Made by a program: the position numbers and the translations under genes. A stretch of DNA of 64,000 nucleotides from Pseudomonas mangiferae (GTDB taxonomy: Bacteria; Pseudomonadota; Gammaproteobacteria; Pseudomonadales; Pseudomonadaceae), in the NCBI RefSeq assembly GCF_007109405.1, contig NZ_VJOY01000015.1, positions 19,482-83,481 on the forward strand, written 5' to 3'. The first letter of the stretch is position 1, and each line of letters opens with the position of its first letter. Under the pieces are notes generated by a model. The model was not told the origin of the DNA. It worked only from the letters and a program-made list of their open reading frames with translations, and made no database searches. Of the stretch, positions 55,833 to 64,000 are shown in pieces.

Positions 55833-56066
55833 TCAGGCCCTGAGCCGCTGCCGCGCATCCTCCCCACGCCGCCCACCCGGCCCGAACCGCTCGCCGGCCA
55901 GCTCCGGGAAATCGCTCAACTCCTGCTGCAACCGGCGCGTCTCGTTGTACGACTCCACCGCGCGGCGCCAGGCCATCCGCCGCTTGTCCTCCAGCTTCGC
56001 CCGCGCCTTGCGATCCATCGGCTCCGCCTGCCCGGCCATGGTGTAACGGTCATGATCACGCGACAT
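55833..56066 (-). CDS. small charged hypothetical protein
   Basis: 77 residues, rich in Arg, Lys and Glu with one long predicted helix (KARAKLEDKRRMAWRRAVES, YNETRRLQQELSDFPELAGE). No signal peptide or metal motif. GC and codon use are core-like, and a weak GGGAG lies upstream of the ATG. I recognise the pattern only as a small pseudomonad-type hypothetical. It could be a true gene of unknown role. Confidence 0.6.
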   Translation of the reverse strand: MSRDHDRYTMAGQAEPMDRKARAKLEDKRRMAWRRAVESYNETRRLQQELSDFPELAGERFGPGGRRGEDARQRLRA

Positions 56067-56273
56067 GTGCGCTCTCCCGATCCGAGGGGAGCTTCAGTGT
56101 GGGGGCGGTTGGTTACAGATTTGTGTAGGAAGATGCCTGGAGCGTTGATCTGCCAAATGGGAATATAGTGAGCGAAGCTTGAAATGCCTGCTTTTATAAT
56201 GAAAGTTCAAAGCGATCACAAAAAAATCGGTAAACTGCACGCAGTTACAAAGCGTTGAAAGCCCTATATAAAT

Positions 56274-56738
56274 CTAATTCTTTTTGAAAAATAACAGATA
56301 TCCCCCAGGAAGCACCGCAACAAGAAAATCCCTGTTTTCAAATAGGGTATCGAATGGAGGCTGACATTCATCAGCGGGCCACACGGCTTCAATTTCTGTT
56401 ATCACGTGCTCAAGCGGGATGTTTTCCTCTTCGAAAAGCATGGAATAAATCTGAGCAGATTTTTTCGACATCCAGTGCTCAGTGGGCGTTCTATCATGCC
56501 TTGCAATTTCAGCCGAGCAATAGCCCGGTATTTCTAAGTGCTGACCCGTCAACTGTATAGTCAGGCCTTCATAACGCTTGATCGCTTCAACCCTGCTTTG
56601 CTTATCCGAGTCTTCATGAAGGACGTCGTTTTCAGATACAGTGAAGTATGTCCAATTCTCTGTTTCCGCAGAGAAAGCAAAGCAGGTAGCTAATGAAAAT
56701 ACAAAAAAAGCAAATAGCCTGATCAGCTCGAAAGACAT
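56274..56738 (-). CDS. periplasmic immunity-like protein of the lysozyme cassette
   Basis: 154 residues from ATG 56738, chosen because AAGGA sits 7 bases upstream; ATGs at 56744 and 56771 are in frame, the last overlapping the lysozyme stop. A signal peptide (MSFELIRLFAFFVFSLATCF, cut near AFSAE) exports it to the periplasm. The mature ~130 residues contain NWTYFTVSENDVLHED and a cysteine pair (GYCSAE, DECQPP). A periplasmic inhibitor is what a type VI muramidase requires, so immunity is inferred from order, overlap and export. The frame is intact although the effector gene is broken. No family is recognised. Confidence 0.7.
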   Translation of the reverse strand: MSFELIRLFAFFVFSLATCFAFSAETENWTYFTVSENDVLHEDSDKQSRVEAIKRYEGLTIQLTGQHLEIPGYCSAEIARHDRTPTEHWMSKKSAQIYSMLFEEENIPLEHVITEIEAVWPADECQPPFDTLFENRDFLVAVLPGGYLLFFKKN

Positions 56739-56754
56739 TTTCATGTCCTTGTTT

Positions 56755-57624
56755 TCAGTGCGTTGCATCATAAATTCCTTTTAGGAATAGATTGACCTCG
56801 GACTGCCTTCTCTTGACTAACCCCTTGATGCCTCCGCTCGTAATATCCAAGAGCTCAACCGCCGCTTCACTATAGGCTCCTGAATTCAATTTTTTCTTTA
56901 ACTGAGGCGCCGATTCTCTAGCCAGGTATCTGGCACCACAATTGAAAAGGAGCGAGATCAAAGCGTCATATTCATATTGAAAAAGCTTGGCTGTAATGGC
57001 ATCCCGTAGCCCTTTTTCAAATTCGGGGTATGCGCTTTTCAAAAAGCTGATCTGCTTGTTGTGGGGTGATGCCATTTCTATATTCCGGCGGCAACGTTAT
57101 TCTTTCACAGCGATCCTTCGCTATCAGCTCTCCGTAGCCTATCGTGCAATAGCCCTTTGCATCGTTGTAAGCACGGGGACTGAAAACCTCCCAGGCCTTG
57201 ATAATGGATTTTCCTTCCAATCTCAACTCATTTATATCCGTTCTTTGCTTCCGCGTAGTTTCGTAAACAGGAATTTCTTTTGAGGCGCTGCCAGACAAAA
57301 AAGTCCTCAGCTTCAACCAATTGTAGTTATCGAAACGAAGAGCAGTATTTGATTGAGAGACCACGGCAAAATTGGTAACGCCCAAATAAAGGCCTGATGT
57401 AGCATCAGGCAAAAGTAACGTTTCTCCATTAAGAGAAAATGCATCACATAAGCAGGGCAGTGGACCCAAACTCTGGAGCGCAGGCCTCATAACTTTTTTC
57501 AGTTTAAGTACGCGACCAGTCCCTATGGATAGAAAGGTTTAACGCCTGGGGGGCTATACAAATAGCCCTTTAATCCAGCTCGCGGCAAGTTATATTCATT
57601 TCCGTTGATAATATAGAATTCCAT
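56755..57624 (-). pseudogene. frameshifted GH24 lysozyme effector
   Basis: Three frames together give one protein of about 285 residues. ATG 57624 starts MEFYIINGNEYNLPRAG, which stops at 57523; the frame then continues as SIGTGRVLKLKKVM through 57490 to a stop at 57017; a third frame carries YPEFEKGLRDAITAK to 56755. Middle and last parts form a T4-type lysozyme (GH24) with the triad spacing E-x8-D-x5-T intact in EVFSPRAYNDAKGYCTIGYG, plus SLLFNCGARYL. The N-terminal ~110 residues have no signal peptide, which suits type VI delivery. Two single-base shifts (near 57525 and 57040) break it. Sequencing error would be the alternative. Confidence 0.75.
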
Positions 57625-57673
57625 TTTTTACCTGTCAGGCCTACAGGCCTTATTTAAAAGAAACTCTCGAGAA

Positions 57674-58558
57674 TTAAGGTTCCTCCACCTGCTTCACCGT
57701 CTTCGGCGACAGCCGCAAGCTGCGCAGGCTGCGTTTGACGCTCTTGAGGTGGTTGACCAGGCTGGGGCCGCGGGCCATGGCGACGCCCATGGCGAGGACG
57801 TCGATGACCACCAGGTGGGCGATGCGGGAGGTCAGGGGGGTGTAGATCTCGGTGTCTTCCTGGACGTCGATGGCCAGGTTGACGGTGGCGAGGTCGGCCA
57901 GGGGGGTCTGGCTGGGGCAGAGGGTGATCAGGGTCGCGCCGGATTCGCGCACCACGTTGGCGGTGATCAGCAGGTCCTTGGAGCGGCCGGACTGGGAGAT
58001 GCAGATGGCCACGTCGGTGGGCTTGAGGGTGACCGCGGACATGGCCTGCATGTGCGGGTCGGAGTACGCCGCCGCGGTGAGCAGCAGGCGGAAGAACTTG
58101 TGCTGGGCATCGGCCGCCACCGCGCCGGAGGCGCCGAAGCCGTAGAACTCGATGCGCTGGGCGTGGGCGATCGCGGCGATGGCGCGCTCCAGGGCCTGGG
58201 GGTCGAGGCGCTCGCGCACTTCCATCAGGGTGTGCAGGGTGGTGTCGAAGATCTTCAGGCTGAAGTCGGTGACCGAGTCGTTCTCGTGAATGGCGAATTG
58301 GCCGAAGCTGGCGCCGGCGGCGAGGCTCTGGGCCAGCTTCAGCTTGAGGTCCTGGAAGCCGCTGCAGCCGATGGCGCGGCAGAAGCGCACGATGGTCGGC
58401 TCGCTGACCCCGACGCTGCTGGCCAGGTCGGCCATGGAGCTGTGCATCACCGCCGCCGGGTCGAGCAGCACGTGGTCGGCGACCTTGAGTTCCGACTTGC
58501 GCAGCAGGTGGCGGGATTGGGCGATGTGTTGCAGCAGGTTCACGGGAGTCTCTGTCAT
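57674..58558 (-). CDS. hexR: HexR, RpiR-family repressor of glucose metabolism
   Basis: 294 residues. N-terminal RpiR helix-turn-helix (~1-77, KSELKVADHVLLDPAAVMHS, SMADLASSVGVSEPTIVRFC) and a SIS sugar-phosphate domain (~125-260, RIEFYGFGASGAVAADAQHK, AICISQSGRSKDLL). HexR releases DNA when it binds 2-keto-3-deoxy-6-phosphogluconate. It is divergent from zwf, and a perfect HexR palindrome lies between them. Confidence 0.95.
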   Translation of the reverse strand: MTETPVNLLQHIAQSRHLLRKSELKVADHVLLDPAAVMHSSMADLASSVGVSEPTIVRFCRAIGCSGFQDLKLKLAQSLAAGASFGQFAIHENDSVTDFSLKIFDTTLHTLMEVRERLDPQALERAIAAIAHAQRIEFYGFGASGAVAADAQHKFFRLLLTAAAYSDPHMQAMSAVTLKPTDVAICISQSGRSKDLLITANVVRESGATLITLCPSQTPLADLATVNLAIDVQEDTEIYTPLTSRIAHLVVIDVLAMGVAMARGPSLVNHLKSVKRSLRSLRLSPKTVKQVEEP

Positions 58559-58647
58559 GGGTCGGTACGCCGCGTGCCGGGCCGGCAGACACGCCTGAGT
58601 GGGCCTTGAGTCGGCTATGATCGCCGCACGGCGGGCTGTAGTGGTCT

Positions 58648-58662
58648 TGTAGTTATACTACA
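58648..58662. promoter_or_regulatory. HexR operator in the hexR-zwf region
   Basis: TGTAGTTATACTACA, an exact inverted repeat matching the known HexR consensus TGTARTTWWAYTACA. It lies 43 bases upstream of the zwf start and 90 bases upstream of hexR. Confidence 0.92.
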
Positions 58663-58704
58663 AGAACCCTTGCACCCCCAAACCAACGCACGCGGAGGCC
58701 TCCC

Positions 58705-60147
58705 TTGACGACACCCTGCGACATGCTGGTATTCGGCGGCACCGGCGACCTGGCGCTGCACAAGCTGCTGCCCGCCCTCTATTACCTGCACCACGAGGGG
58801 CGCCTGCACCCGCAGACGCGGATCATCGCCCTGGCCCGCCAAGCCCGGGAGCGCGACGCCTTCCGGGCGCTGGTGGAACGGCACTGTCGGGCCCAGGTGG
58901 CCCGGGCCGATTTCGATATCGACTCCTGGCGCGACTTCGCCGAGCGCCTGGACTACCACGCCATCGACGCCTCCCAGCGCGCGGACTTCGATCGCCTCGC
59001 CCGTCGCCTGGGCCCGGCGGAGGGGCGGGTGCGGGTCTACTACCTGGCCACCGCGCCCGACCTGTTCGAGGACATCGCCGCCCACCTGGCCAGCGCCGGG
59101 CTGGCCGGCCCCGAGGCGCGTATCGTGCTGGAGAAGCCCATCGGCCACTCTCTGGAATCGGCCCGGGCGATCAACGTGGCCATCGGCGCGGTCTTCGACG
59201 AATCCCGTGTGTTCCGCATCGACCACTACCTGGGCAAGGAGACCGTGCAGAACCTCATGGCACTGCGCTTCGCCAACGCGCTGTTCGAGCCGGTCTGGCG
59301 CGCCGGGCACATCGACCACGTGCAGATCAGCGTCAGCGAGACCCTCGGGGTGGAGAACCGCGGCAGCTACTACGACCACGCCGGGGCGATGCGCGACATG
59401 GTGCAGAACCACCTGATGCAGCTGCTCTGCCTGGTAGCCATGGAGGCCCCGGTGCGCTTCGACGCCGAGTCGGTACGCAACGAGAAGCTGAAGATCCTCG
59501 AGGCGCTGCGGCCCATCGCCGGCCTCGACGTGAAGGACAAGACGGTGCGCGGCCAGTACGGCGCCGGCACCATCGGCGGCCATGACGTGCCGGCCTACTA
59601 CTTCGAGAAGAACGTCGACAACGACAGCGACACCGAGACCTTCGTCGCGGTGCAGGTGGACATCGACAACTGGCGCTGGGCCGGGGTGCCGTTCTACCTG
59701 CGCACCGGCAAGCGCATGGCGAAGAAGGGCTCGCAGATCCTCATCCAGTTCAAGCCGGTGCCGCACCGGCTGTTCGAGGGCGGCGAGGCCAACTGCCTGC
59801 TGATCCGCCTGCAGCCGGAAGAGCGCATCAGTGTGCAGCTGATGGCCAAGAGCCCGGGCAAGGGCATGCGCCTGACCCCGGTGGAGCTGGACCTGAACCT
59901 GGCCCAGGCCTTCCCCCAGAAGCGTCGCTGGGACGCCTACGAGCGGCTGTTGCTGGACGTGATCGAGGGTGACTCGACGCTGTTCATGCGCCGCGACGAA
60001 GTGGAGGCCGCGTGGCGTTGGGTCGACCCGATCCTGCGCGGCTGGCAGGAGCACTACCAGAGCCCGCGGCCCTACGCCGCCGGCACCAGCGGCCCGGAGC
60101 AGGCCCACAACCTGCTGGAGCGCCACGGCCACGCCTGGCTGGAGTGA
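58705..60147 (+). CDS. zwf: glucose-6-phosphate dehydrogenase
   Basis: 480 residues from TTG 58705, supported by GGAGG 6-7 bases upstream and no better start. NADP-binding motif MLVFGGTGDLALHKLLPALY (~7-26) and active-site signature RIDHYLGKE at 171-179. It oxidises glucose-6-phosphate to 6-phosphogluconolactone, feeding the Entner-Doudoroff and pentose phosphate paths. In many pseudomonads zwf is followed by pgl and eda; here the next gene is a convergent glycosyltransferase gene. A GC hairpin (60151-60166) follows the stop. Confidence 0.95.
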   Translation: MTTPCDMLVFGGTGDLALHKLLPALYYLHHEGRLHPQTRIIALARQARERDAFRALVERHCRAQVARADFDIDSWRDFAERLDYHAIDASQRADFDRLARRLGPAEGRVRVYYLATAPDLFEDIAAHLASAGLAGPEARIVLEKPIGHSLESARAINVAIGAVFDESRVFRIDHYLGKETVQNLMALRFANALFEPVWRAGHIDHVQISVSETLGVENRGSYYDHAGAMRDMVQNHLMQLLCLVAMEAPVRFDAESVRNEKLKILEALRPIAGLDVKDKTVRGQYGAGTIGGHDVPAYYFEKNVDNDSDTETFVAVQVDIDNWRWAGVPFYLRTGKRMAKKGSQILIQFKPVPHRLFEGGEANCLLIRLQPEERISVQLMAKSPGKGMRLTPVELDLNLAQAFPQKRRWDAYERLLLDVIEGDSTLFMRRDEVEAAWRWVDPILRGWQEHYQSPRPYAAGTSGPEQAHNLLERHGHAWLE

Positions 60148-60150
60148 ATG

Positions 60151-60166
60151 CCCGGCGTGCGCCGGG
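60151..60166 (+). terminator. hairpin after zwf, no T run
   Basis: CCCGGCG / CGCCGGG stem with a TG loop directly after the zwf stop. No T run follows, so it is a weak terminator candidate between the convergent genes. Confidence 0.35.
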
Positions 60167-60208
60167 GGCTATGCAGGCGCGGGGAAGACCCTCCGCGCCC
60201 GCGGGCGG

Positions 60209-61663
60209 CTACCAGGGCGCCAGGCCGTAGCTCAGCGGCGCCAGCAGCACGAACCCGGCGGCATAGGGCAGCAGCAGCCAGGGGGCATGGCGGGCCAGCA
60301 GCGGGACCCGCGACACCAGCCAGGTCAGGGCGATGAGGCTGAACACCAGGGCCGGCAGGTAGTGGTGGATGAACATCACCCGGTCGATCAGCGCGAACGG
60401 CAGCCAGTTGGCCAGGTAGCCCAGCAGGGCCAGGGACGCCACCCGGTCGCGCCACAGCGGCGGGTGCAGCAGCAACGCCAGGGCCAGCAGCGCCACGGCG
60501 GCCGAGCCGCTCCACCAAAGCAGCGGGTTGCCCTTGAGCTGGATGCTCGTCTCGCCTCGCTGCCAATACCCCAGGGCCTTCTCGTCCAATGGCCATTCGT
60601 ACCAGTGGCTGCTGAACGGATGGCCACTCATGCGCAGGTTCGCCAGGTACATCTCCCGGTTCAGTTCCGCGAAGCGGCCGAAGAACGACAGCGGCGGGAT
60701 GTCGGTGCGGGCCTTGAAGGGCGAGTCCTCCAGCGTCTGCTGAAAGGCCGGCGAGACGTAGACGTTGCCCGGGCCCGAGCGCGGCAGCAGCTGGAAATGC
60801 ACGGCGAACACCAGCACGTAGACCAGCGCGCCGCCAGCGAGCATGACCGCGCCGGTCTTCGACACACCGTCCAGGCGCCGCTCGCCGCGCATGAATGCCA
60901 GGTAGTCCAGGAACATCGGCAACAAGACGAAGGGCAGCGCCACCCATTTCACCGAGATCGCCGCCCCGGCCAGGGCCGCACTGCCCAGCAGCCAGCGCCA
61001 GCCGCCGCGCTCCCGGTAGAGCAGGTAGCAGAACAGCGAGCCGAAGCCGAACGCCAGCAGGAACACGTCGAAGAACAGGAAGCGCGACTGCACCAGCAGC
61101 GCGTTGTCCAGCAACAGCAGGCCGGCCCCCAGCACGGCCAGGCGCCGGCGGCGGAACAGCCGGTAGAACAAGCCGTAGCCCAGCAGCGGCAACAGGCTCC
61201 CCACCAGGCCGGGCAGAAAGCGCAGCAGCAGGTAGTCGTCGTCGGGGAATTCCAGGTTCCACGGCGTGCCGAAGGGCACCGGCTTGCCGCCGGCCAGGGC
61301 GTAGAACCCCGCCACCAGCAACCGCGCCAGGGGCGGATGGGTGTCGAAGTAGAAGGTGCCGGTCAGGTAGGACGACAGGTATTCGGCGAAGTAGACCTCG
61401 TCGATCGCCGCGGAATGGGGGTGGCCGAACCACAGGAAGCGGCTGACCAGCGCCGCCACCAGCAGGCCGGCCAGCGGGATCAGGTGCGACCGGCTTAGGT
61501 GTGACCGGCTCAGGTGCGATCGGTTGAGGGTCCGCCCGACCAGGCGCAACCATCCCGCGTTCACCTGATTCCGGTGCGCTTCGCCCGGGTATGACCGATC
61601 GAGGCGGGGCGTGGTCGAGGCGGGCCCGCTCAGGGACTGCAGGCAGCGGGCGATGAAGGTCAT
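60209..61663 (-). CDS. PMT/GT39-type membrane glycosyltransferase
   Basis: 484 residues from ATG 61663, GGAG ~10 bases upstream. About ten helices. The first periplasmic loop has DEVYFAEYLSSYLTGTFYFD and THPPLARLL, the acidic and HPP signatures of the protein-mannosyltransferase clan that uses polyprenyl-phosphate sugars. ISVKWVALPFVLLPM and RSGPGNVYVSPAF are further PMT-like parts. It should move a sugar to protein or lipid on the periplasmic face; the acceptor is unknown. The cytoplasmic N-terminus carries three SRSHL-type repeats from a 15-bp tandem repeat, just before the first helix. Confidence 0.85.
   Translation of the reverse strand: MTFIARCLQSLSGPASTTPRLDRSYPGEAHRNQVNAGWLRLVGRTLNRSHLSRSHLSRSHLIPLAGLLVAALVSRFLWFGHPHSAAIDEVYFAEYLSSYLTGTFYFDTHPPLARLLVAGFYALAGGKPVPFGTPWNLEFPDDDYLLLRFLPGLVGSLLPLLGYGLFYRLFRRRRLAVLGAGLLLLDNALLVQSRFLFFDVFLLAFGFGSLFCYLLYRERGGWRWLLGSAALAGAAISVKWVALPFVLLPMFLDYLAFMRGERRLDGVSKTGAVMLAGGALVYVLVFAVHFQLLPRSGPGNVYVSPAFQQTLEDSPFKARTDIPPLSFFGRFAELNREMYLANLRMSGHPFSSHWYEWPLDEKALGYWQRGETSIQLKGNPLLWWSGSAAVALLALALLLHPPLWRDRVASLALLGYLANWLPFALIDRVMFIHHYLPALVFSLIALTWLVSRVPLLARHAPWLLLPYAAGFVLLAPLSYGLAPW
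61481..61525 (-). repeat. 15-bp tandem repeat, 3 copies, in the PMT-type gene
   Basis: CAGGTGCGACCGGCT, TAGGTGTGACCGGCT and CAGGTGCGATCGGTT follow each other without gaps. They encode NRSHL-SRSHL-SRSHL on the minus strand. The unit length keeps the frame. Confidence 0.88.
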
Positions 61664-61729
61664 GGGGTCGTACTCCGGAACGACAGGCGCGGCATCATAC
61701 CGGCGAAACGCCAGCAACGCGGCGGCTTC

Positions 61730-63079
61730 TCACGCCGCGCCCTGGGCCGCCGCGCCACGGGTGGTGGCGCCGTCCAGGTAGCGCATCAGCAGGCCGTATT
61801 CCGGGTCGACCTCCGCCGGCAGCGGCAGGTACAGGGTGTAGCCGTCCCCCAGGGCCACGTCGGTACGCTCGCCGTAGGCGCTCTCCAGGGCCGGCAGCCG
61901 GAAGTCGTGGTTGCCCGTCGGGGTCATCAGTTGCAGGCGGTCGCCTACGGCGAAGCGGTTTTTCACCCGCACCTCGGCCAATTCGCCACGGCGCTTGCCG
62001 GTCAGTTCGCCGACGAACTGCTGACGCTCCGACAGGGAGTAGCCATGGGCGTAGTTCTGGTATTCGTCATGCACGTGGCGGCGCAGGAAGCCTTCGGTGT
62101 AGCCGCGGTTGGCGAGGGATTCGAGGGTGTCCATCAAGCGCATGTCGAAGGGCCGCCCGGCCACCGCGTCGTCGATGGCCTGGCGATACACCTGGGCGGT
62201 GCGGGAGACGTAGTAGTGGGACTTGGTGCGGCCCTCGATCTTCAGGGAATGCACGCCCATGCGCACCAGGCGCTCCACGTGCTGCACGGCGCGCAGGTCC
62301 TTGGAATTCATGATGTAGGTGCCGTGCTCGTCCTCGAACGCGCTCAGGGGCTCGCCCGGGCGGTTGCCATCCTCCAACAGGAACACCTGCCCGGTGCTCG
62401 GCCCGCAGCCCAGGGTCGGCTCGACGATGGCCCCCAGTTCGTCCTCCGCCCCGGGGCGCGGCGCGTACTGCCAGCGGCAGGCGTTGGTGCAGGCGCCCTG
62501 GTTGGGGTCGCGGCGGTTGAGGTAGCCGGACAGCAGGCAGCGCCCGGAATAGGCCATGCACAGGGCGCCGTGGACGAACACCTCCAGCTCCATGCCCGGC
62601 ACCTGGGCGCGGATCTCCTCGATCTCCTCCAGCGCCAGCTCCCGGGACAGGATCGCCCGGGTCAGGCCCTGGCGCCGCCAGAACTCCACGCTCGCCGCGT
62701 TCACCGCGTTGGCCTGCACCGACAGGTGCACCGGCATCGTCGGGTGCTGCTCGCGCACCAGCATGATCAGCCCGGGGTCGGACATGATCAGCGCATCCGG
62801 GCCCATTTCCAGCACCGGCGCCAGGTCCTTGAGGAAGGTCTTCAGCTTGGCGTTGTGGGGGGCGATGTTCACCACCACGTAGAACTGCTTGCCGGCGGCG
62901 TGGGCCTCGGCGATGCCCTCGGCCAGGTGAGCGTGGTCGAACTCGTTGTTGCGCACCCGCAGGCTGTAGCGCGGCTGGCCGGCGTAGACCGCGTCGGCGC
63001 CGTAGGCGAAGGCGTAGCGCATGCTTTTCAGGGTGCCGGCGGGGGACAGCAGTTCGGGGCGGTGCAGGGTCGTGGGCAT
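61730..63079 (-). CDS. trhP: U32-family tRNA hydroxylation protein TrhP (YegQ)
   Basis: 449 residues. Peptidase U32 family motifs: ELLSPAGTLKSMRYAFAYGA at the start, EVFVHGALCMAYSGRCLLS (~165-183), NQGACTNACRWQY and SLKIEGRTKSHYYVS. The four cysteines of these two motifs are the expected Fe-S ligands of the family. TrhP makes 5-hydroxyuridine at position 34 of several tRNAs using prephenate-derived chemistry; it is not a protease. Stands alone, with an upstream gap of 91 bases to hutC. Confidence 0.93.
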   Translation of the reverse strand: MPTTLHRPELLSPAGTLKSMRYAFAYGADAVYAGQPRYSLRVRNNEFDHAHLAEGIAEAHAAGKQFYVVVNIAPHNAKLKTFLKDLAPVLEMGPDALIMSDPGLIMLVREQHPTMPVHLSVQANAVNAASVEFWRRQGLTRAILSRELALEEIEEIRAQVPGMELEVFVHGALCMAYSGRCLLSGYLNRRDPNQGACTNACRWQYAPRPGAEDELGAIVEPTLGCGPSTGQVFLLEDGNRPGEPLSAFEDEHGTYIMNSKDLRAVQHVERLVRMGVHSLKIEGRTKSHYYVSRTAQVYRQAIDDAVAGRPFDMRLMDTLESLANRGYTEGFLRRHVHDEYQNYAHGYSLSERQQFVGELTGKRRGELAEVRVKNRFAVGDRLQLMTPTGNHDFRLPALESAYGERTDVALGDGYTLYLPLPAEVDPEYGLLMRYLDGATTRGAAAQGAA

Positions 63080-63170
63080 CGTGGCGGGTCGGCAGGAAAC
63101 GCAGGGGCGGCGATTCTAGACAGCCGCGGCCGCGCCGCCATTGACCCAGGTCTATGCCGGTGCCAGGCCC

Positions 63171-63911
63171 TCAGGCGTCGTGGCCCGGTCCCGCGTCCGC
63201 CAGGTGGATGTGGGAGCGCAGCGCGTAGCGGCTGCCGGGGTGCCAGAGCCGGGCGACGCTCACCAGCCGGCCGCCGCTCCAGGTGCGGCGCAGCAGCAGC
63301 AGGCACGGCTCGTCCCCGGCGATCCCCAGCAGGTCCCGCTCCCGCGGCCCGGGCAGGCGCGCGCTGAGCAGGTGCTCGACGTCGGTCAGCGGGCAGGTAC
63401 GGGTCAGGTGCTGGTTCGGGGTGATGCGCAGGAAGTCTTGCTCCAGGTAGTCCGGGCACAGTGCTGGATTGACGTGGCGCTCCTCCAGCTGCACCGGCAC
63501 TTCGTTCTCGCAGTGCACGATCAGGCTGTGGAACACCGGCTCAGCCAGGCGCAGCCCCAGGCGCTGGGCGATGTCCTCGTCGGCGCTGACCTGCACCAGG
63601 GTCACCACCCGGGCGCTGTACTGGTGGCCGCGGTTGCGGATTTCCTCGGCGATGTTGCGGATCTCGGTGAGGGGCGACTCCGCCCGCGGCTCGGCGATGT
63701 AGGTGCCGTCGCCGACGAAGCGCTGCACCACGCCGGCGTCCGCCAGCTCGCGGATGGCGCGGTTCACCGTCATCCGGCTGACCCCGAACTGCCCGGCCAG
63801 GCTGGTCTCCGCCGGGATTCGGTCGCCCGGGCGCAGCGCGCCGTCACGGATCGCCGCGAGGATGTGGGTCTTGATGCGCAGGTACTGGGGTTGCGGCCCG
63901 GGGATGTCCAT
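63171..63911 (-). CDS. hutC: histidine utilization repressor HutC
   Basis: 246 residues from ATG 63911; an ATG at 63923 is an alternative. GntR winged helix (~8-75, IPAETSLAGQFGVSRMTVNR) and UTRA ligand domain (~95-240, NQHLTRTCPLTDVEHLLSAR). HutC represses the hut genes until urocanate binds. No hut enzyme gene lies within the window, but a GTG at 63995 on the plus strand could begin the divergent hut gene just past the edge. Confidence 0.92.
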   Translation of the reverse strand: MDIPGPQPQYLRIKTHILAAIRDGALRPGDRIPAETSLAGQFGVSRMTVNRAIRELADAGVVQRFVGDGTYIAEPRAESPLTEIRNIAEEIRNRGHQYSARVVTLVQVSADEDIAQRLGLRLAEPVFHSLIVHCENEVPVQLEERHVNPALCPDYLEQDFLRITPNQHLTRTCPLTDVEHLLSARLPGPRERDLLGIAGDEPCLLLLRRTWSGGRLVSVARLWHPGSRYALRSHIHLADAGPGHDA

Positions 63912-63923
63912 GGGCCATAGCAT

Positions 63924-64000
63924 AACCGCTGGCGGCCAGCCTGCGCGGCGGCCGTGCTATGGTCGCCGCTCCCCCGCCCCGTCCGGACGCCCCCGTGCCC
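63924..64000 (+). promoter_or_regulatory. divergent promoter region upstream of hutC
   Basis: TATGGT at 63958-63963 is a plausible -10 reading rightwards, and a GTG at 63995-63997 may start the neighbouring gene, whose body is outside the window. In pseudomonads hutC often lies divergent from hutF; that cannot be checked from six bases. Confidence 0.35.

Overview
The window looks like chromosome of a high-GC gammaproteobacterium of the genus Pseudomonas, probably close to the P. aeruginosa/P. citronellolis/P. nitroreducens group. The basis is strongly GC-biased third positions, SD-type ribosome sites, and several familiar Pseudomonas blocks: pstSCAB-phoU, purEK, a LysR/aspA pair, pycA-pycB with divergent pycR, hexR/zwf with a HexR palindrome, and hutC. 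No IS element, tRNA, rRNA or CRISPR array was seen.

Layout. 1-3.5 kb is an AT-rich accessory patch: the 3' end of an unknown gene, an orphan Rhs C-terminal cassette with a candidate immunity gene, a small secreted protein gene with a doubtful start, and a multiply frameshifted pseudogene. 3.7-15 kb is a CorC/CNNM-type membrane protein followed by a minus-strand phosphate block (pstS, pstC, pstA, pstB, phoU, a response regulator, two paralogous M23 peptidases) with PhoB-box-like arrays. 15-23 kb carries housekeeping and hypothetical genes and ends with purE-purK. 23-33.6 kb holds LysR/aspA, an XRE-like regulator next to an alanine/glycine symporter and asparaginase, and a MocR regulator divergent from paiB and two acetyltransferases. 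34-35.2 kb is a second AT-rich cassette: a polymorphic toxin type 44-like effector and its likely membrane immunity protein. 35.6-40 kb is the two-subunit pyruvate carboxylase and PycR.

40-55.7 kb is a hydroxyproline catabolic island: a GntR/FCD regulator; 4-hydroxyproline epimerase with a three-part D-hydroxyproline dehydrogenase; a PAS-AraC regulator; an amino-acid-type ABC transporter; a fused aconitase X; a second proline-racemase-family enzyme with a Ser/Cys pair; a DapA-like deaminase; ketoglutarate semialdehyde dehydrogenase; and a pyrroline-2-carboxylate reductase on the opposite strand. Together these could take 4-hydroxyproline to 2-oxoglutarate and 3-hydroxyprolines to L-proline. 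A palindrome (TCGTATACGA or a one-base variant) occurs at three places in the island and is a good candidate operator for the GntR protein.

56-57.7 kb is a third AT-rich cassette: a GH24 lysozyme effector gene broken by two frameshifts but keeping its Glu-Asp-Thr triad codons, followed by an intact periplasmic immunity-like gene. 57.7-64 kb has hexR/zwf, a PMT-type glycosyltransferase, the U32 tRNA hydroxylation protein trhP and hutC. Two themes stand out: scattered toxin/immunity cassettes without any secretion apparatus, with frame damage confined to these AT-rich patches; and short tandem repeats of 8, 9, 14 and 15 bp, two sets of which lie inside coding sequence and keep the frame.
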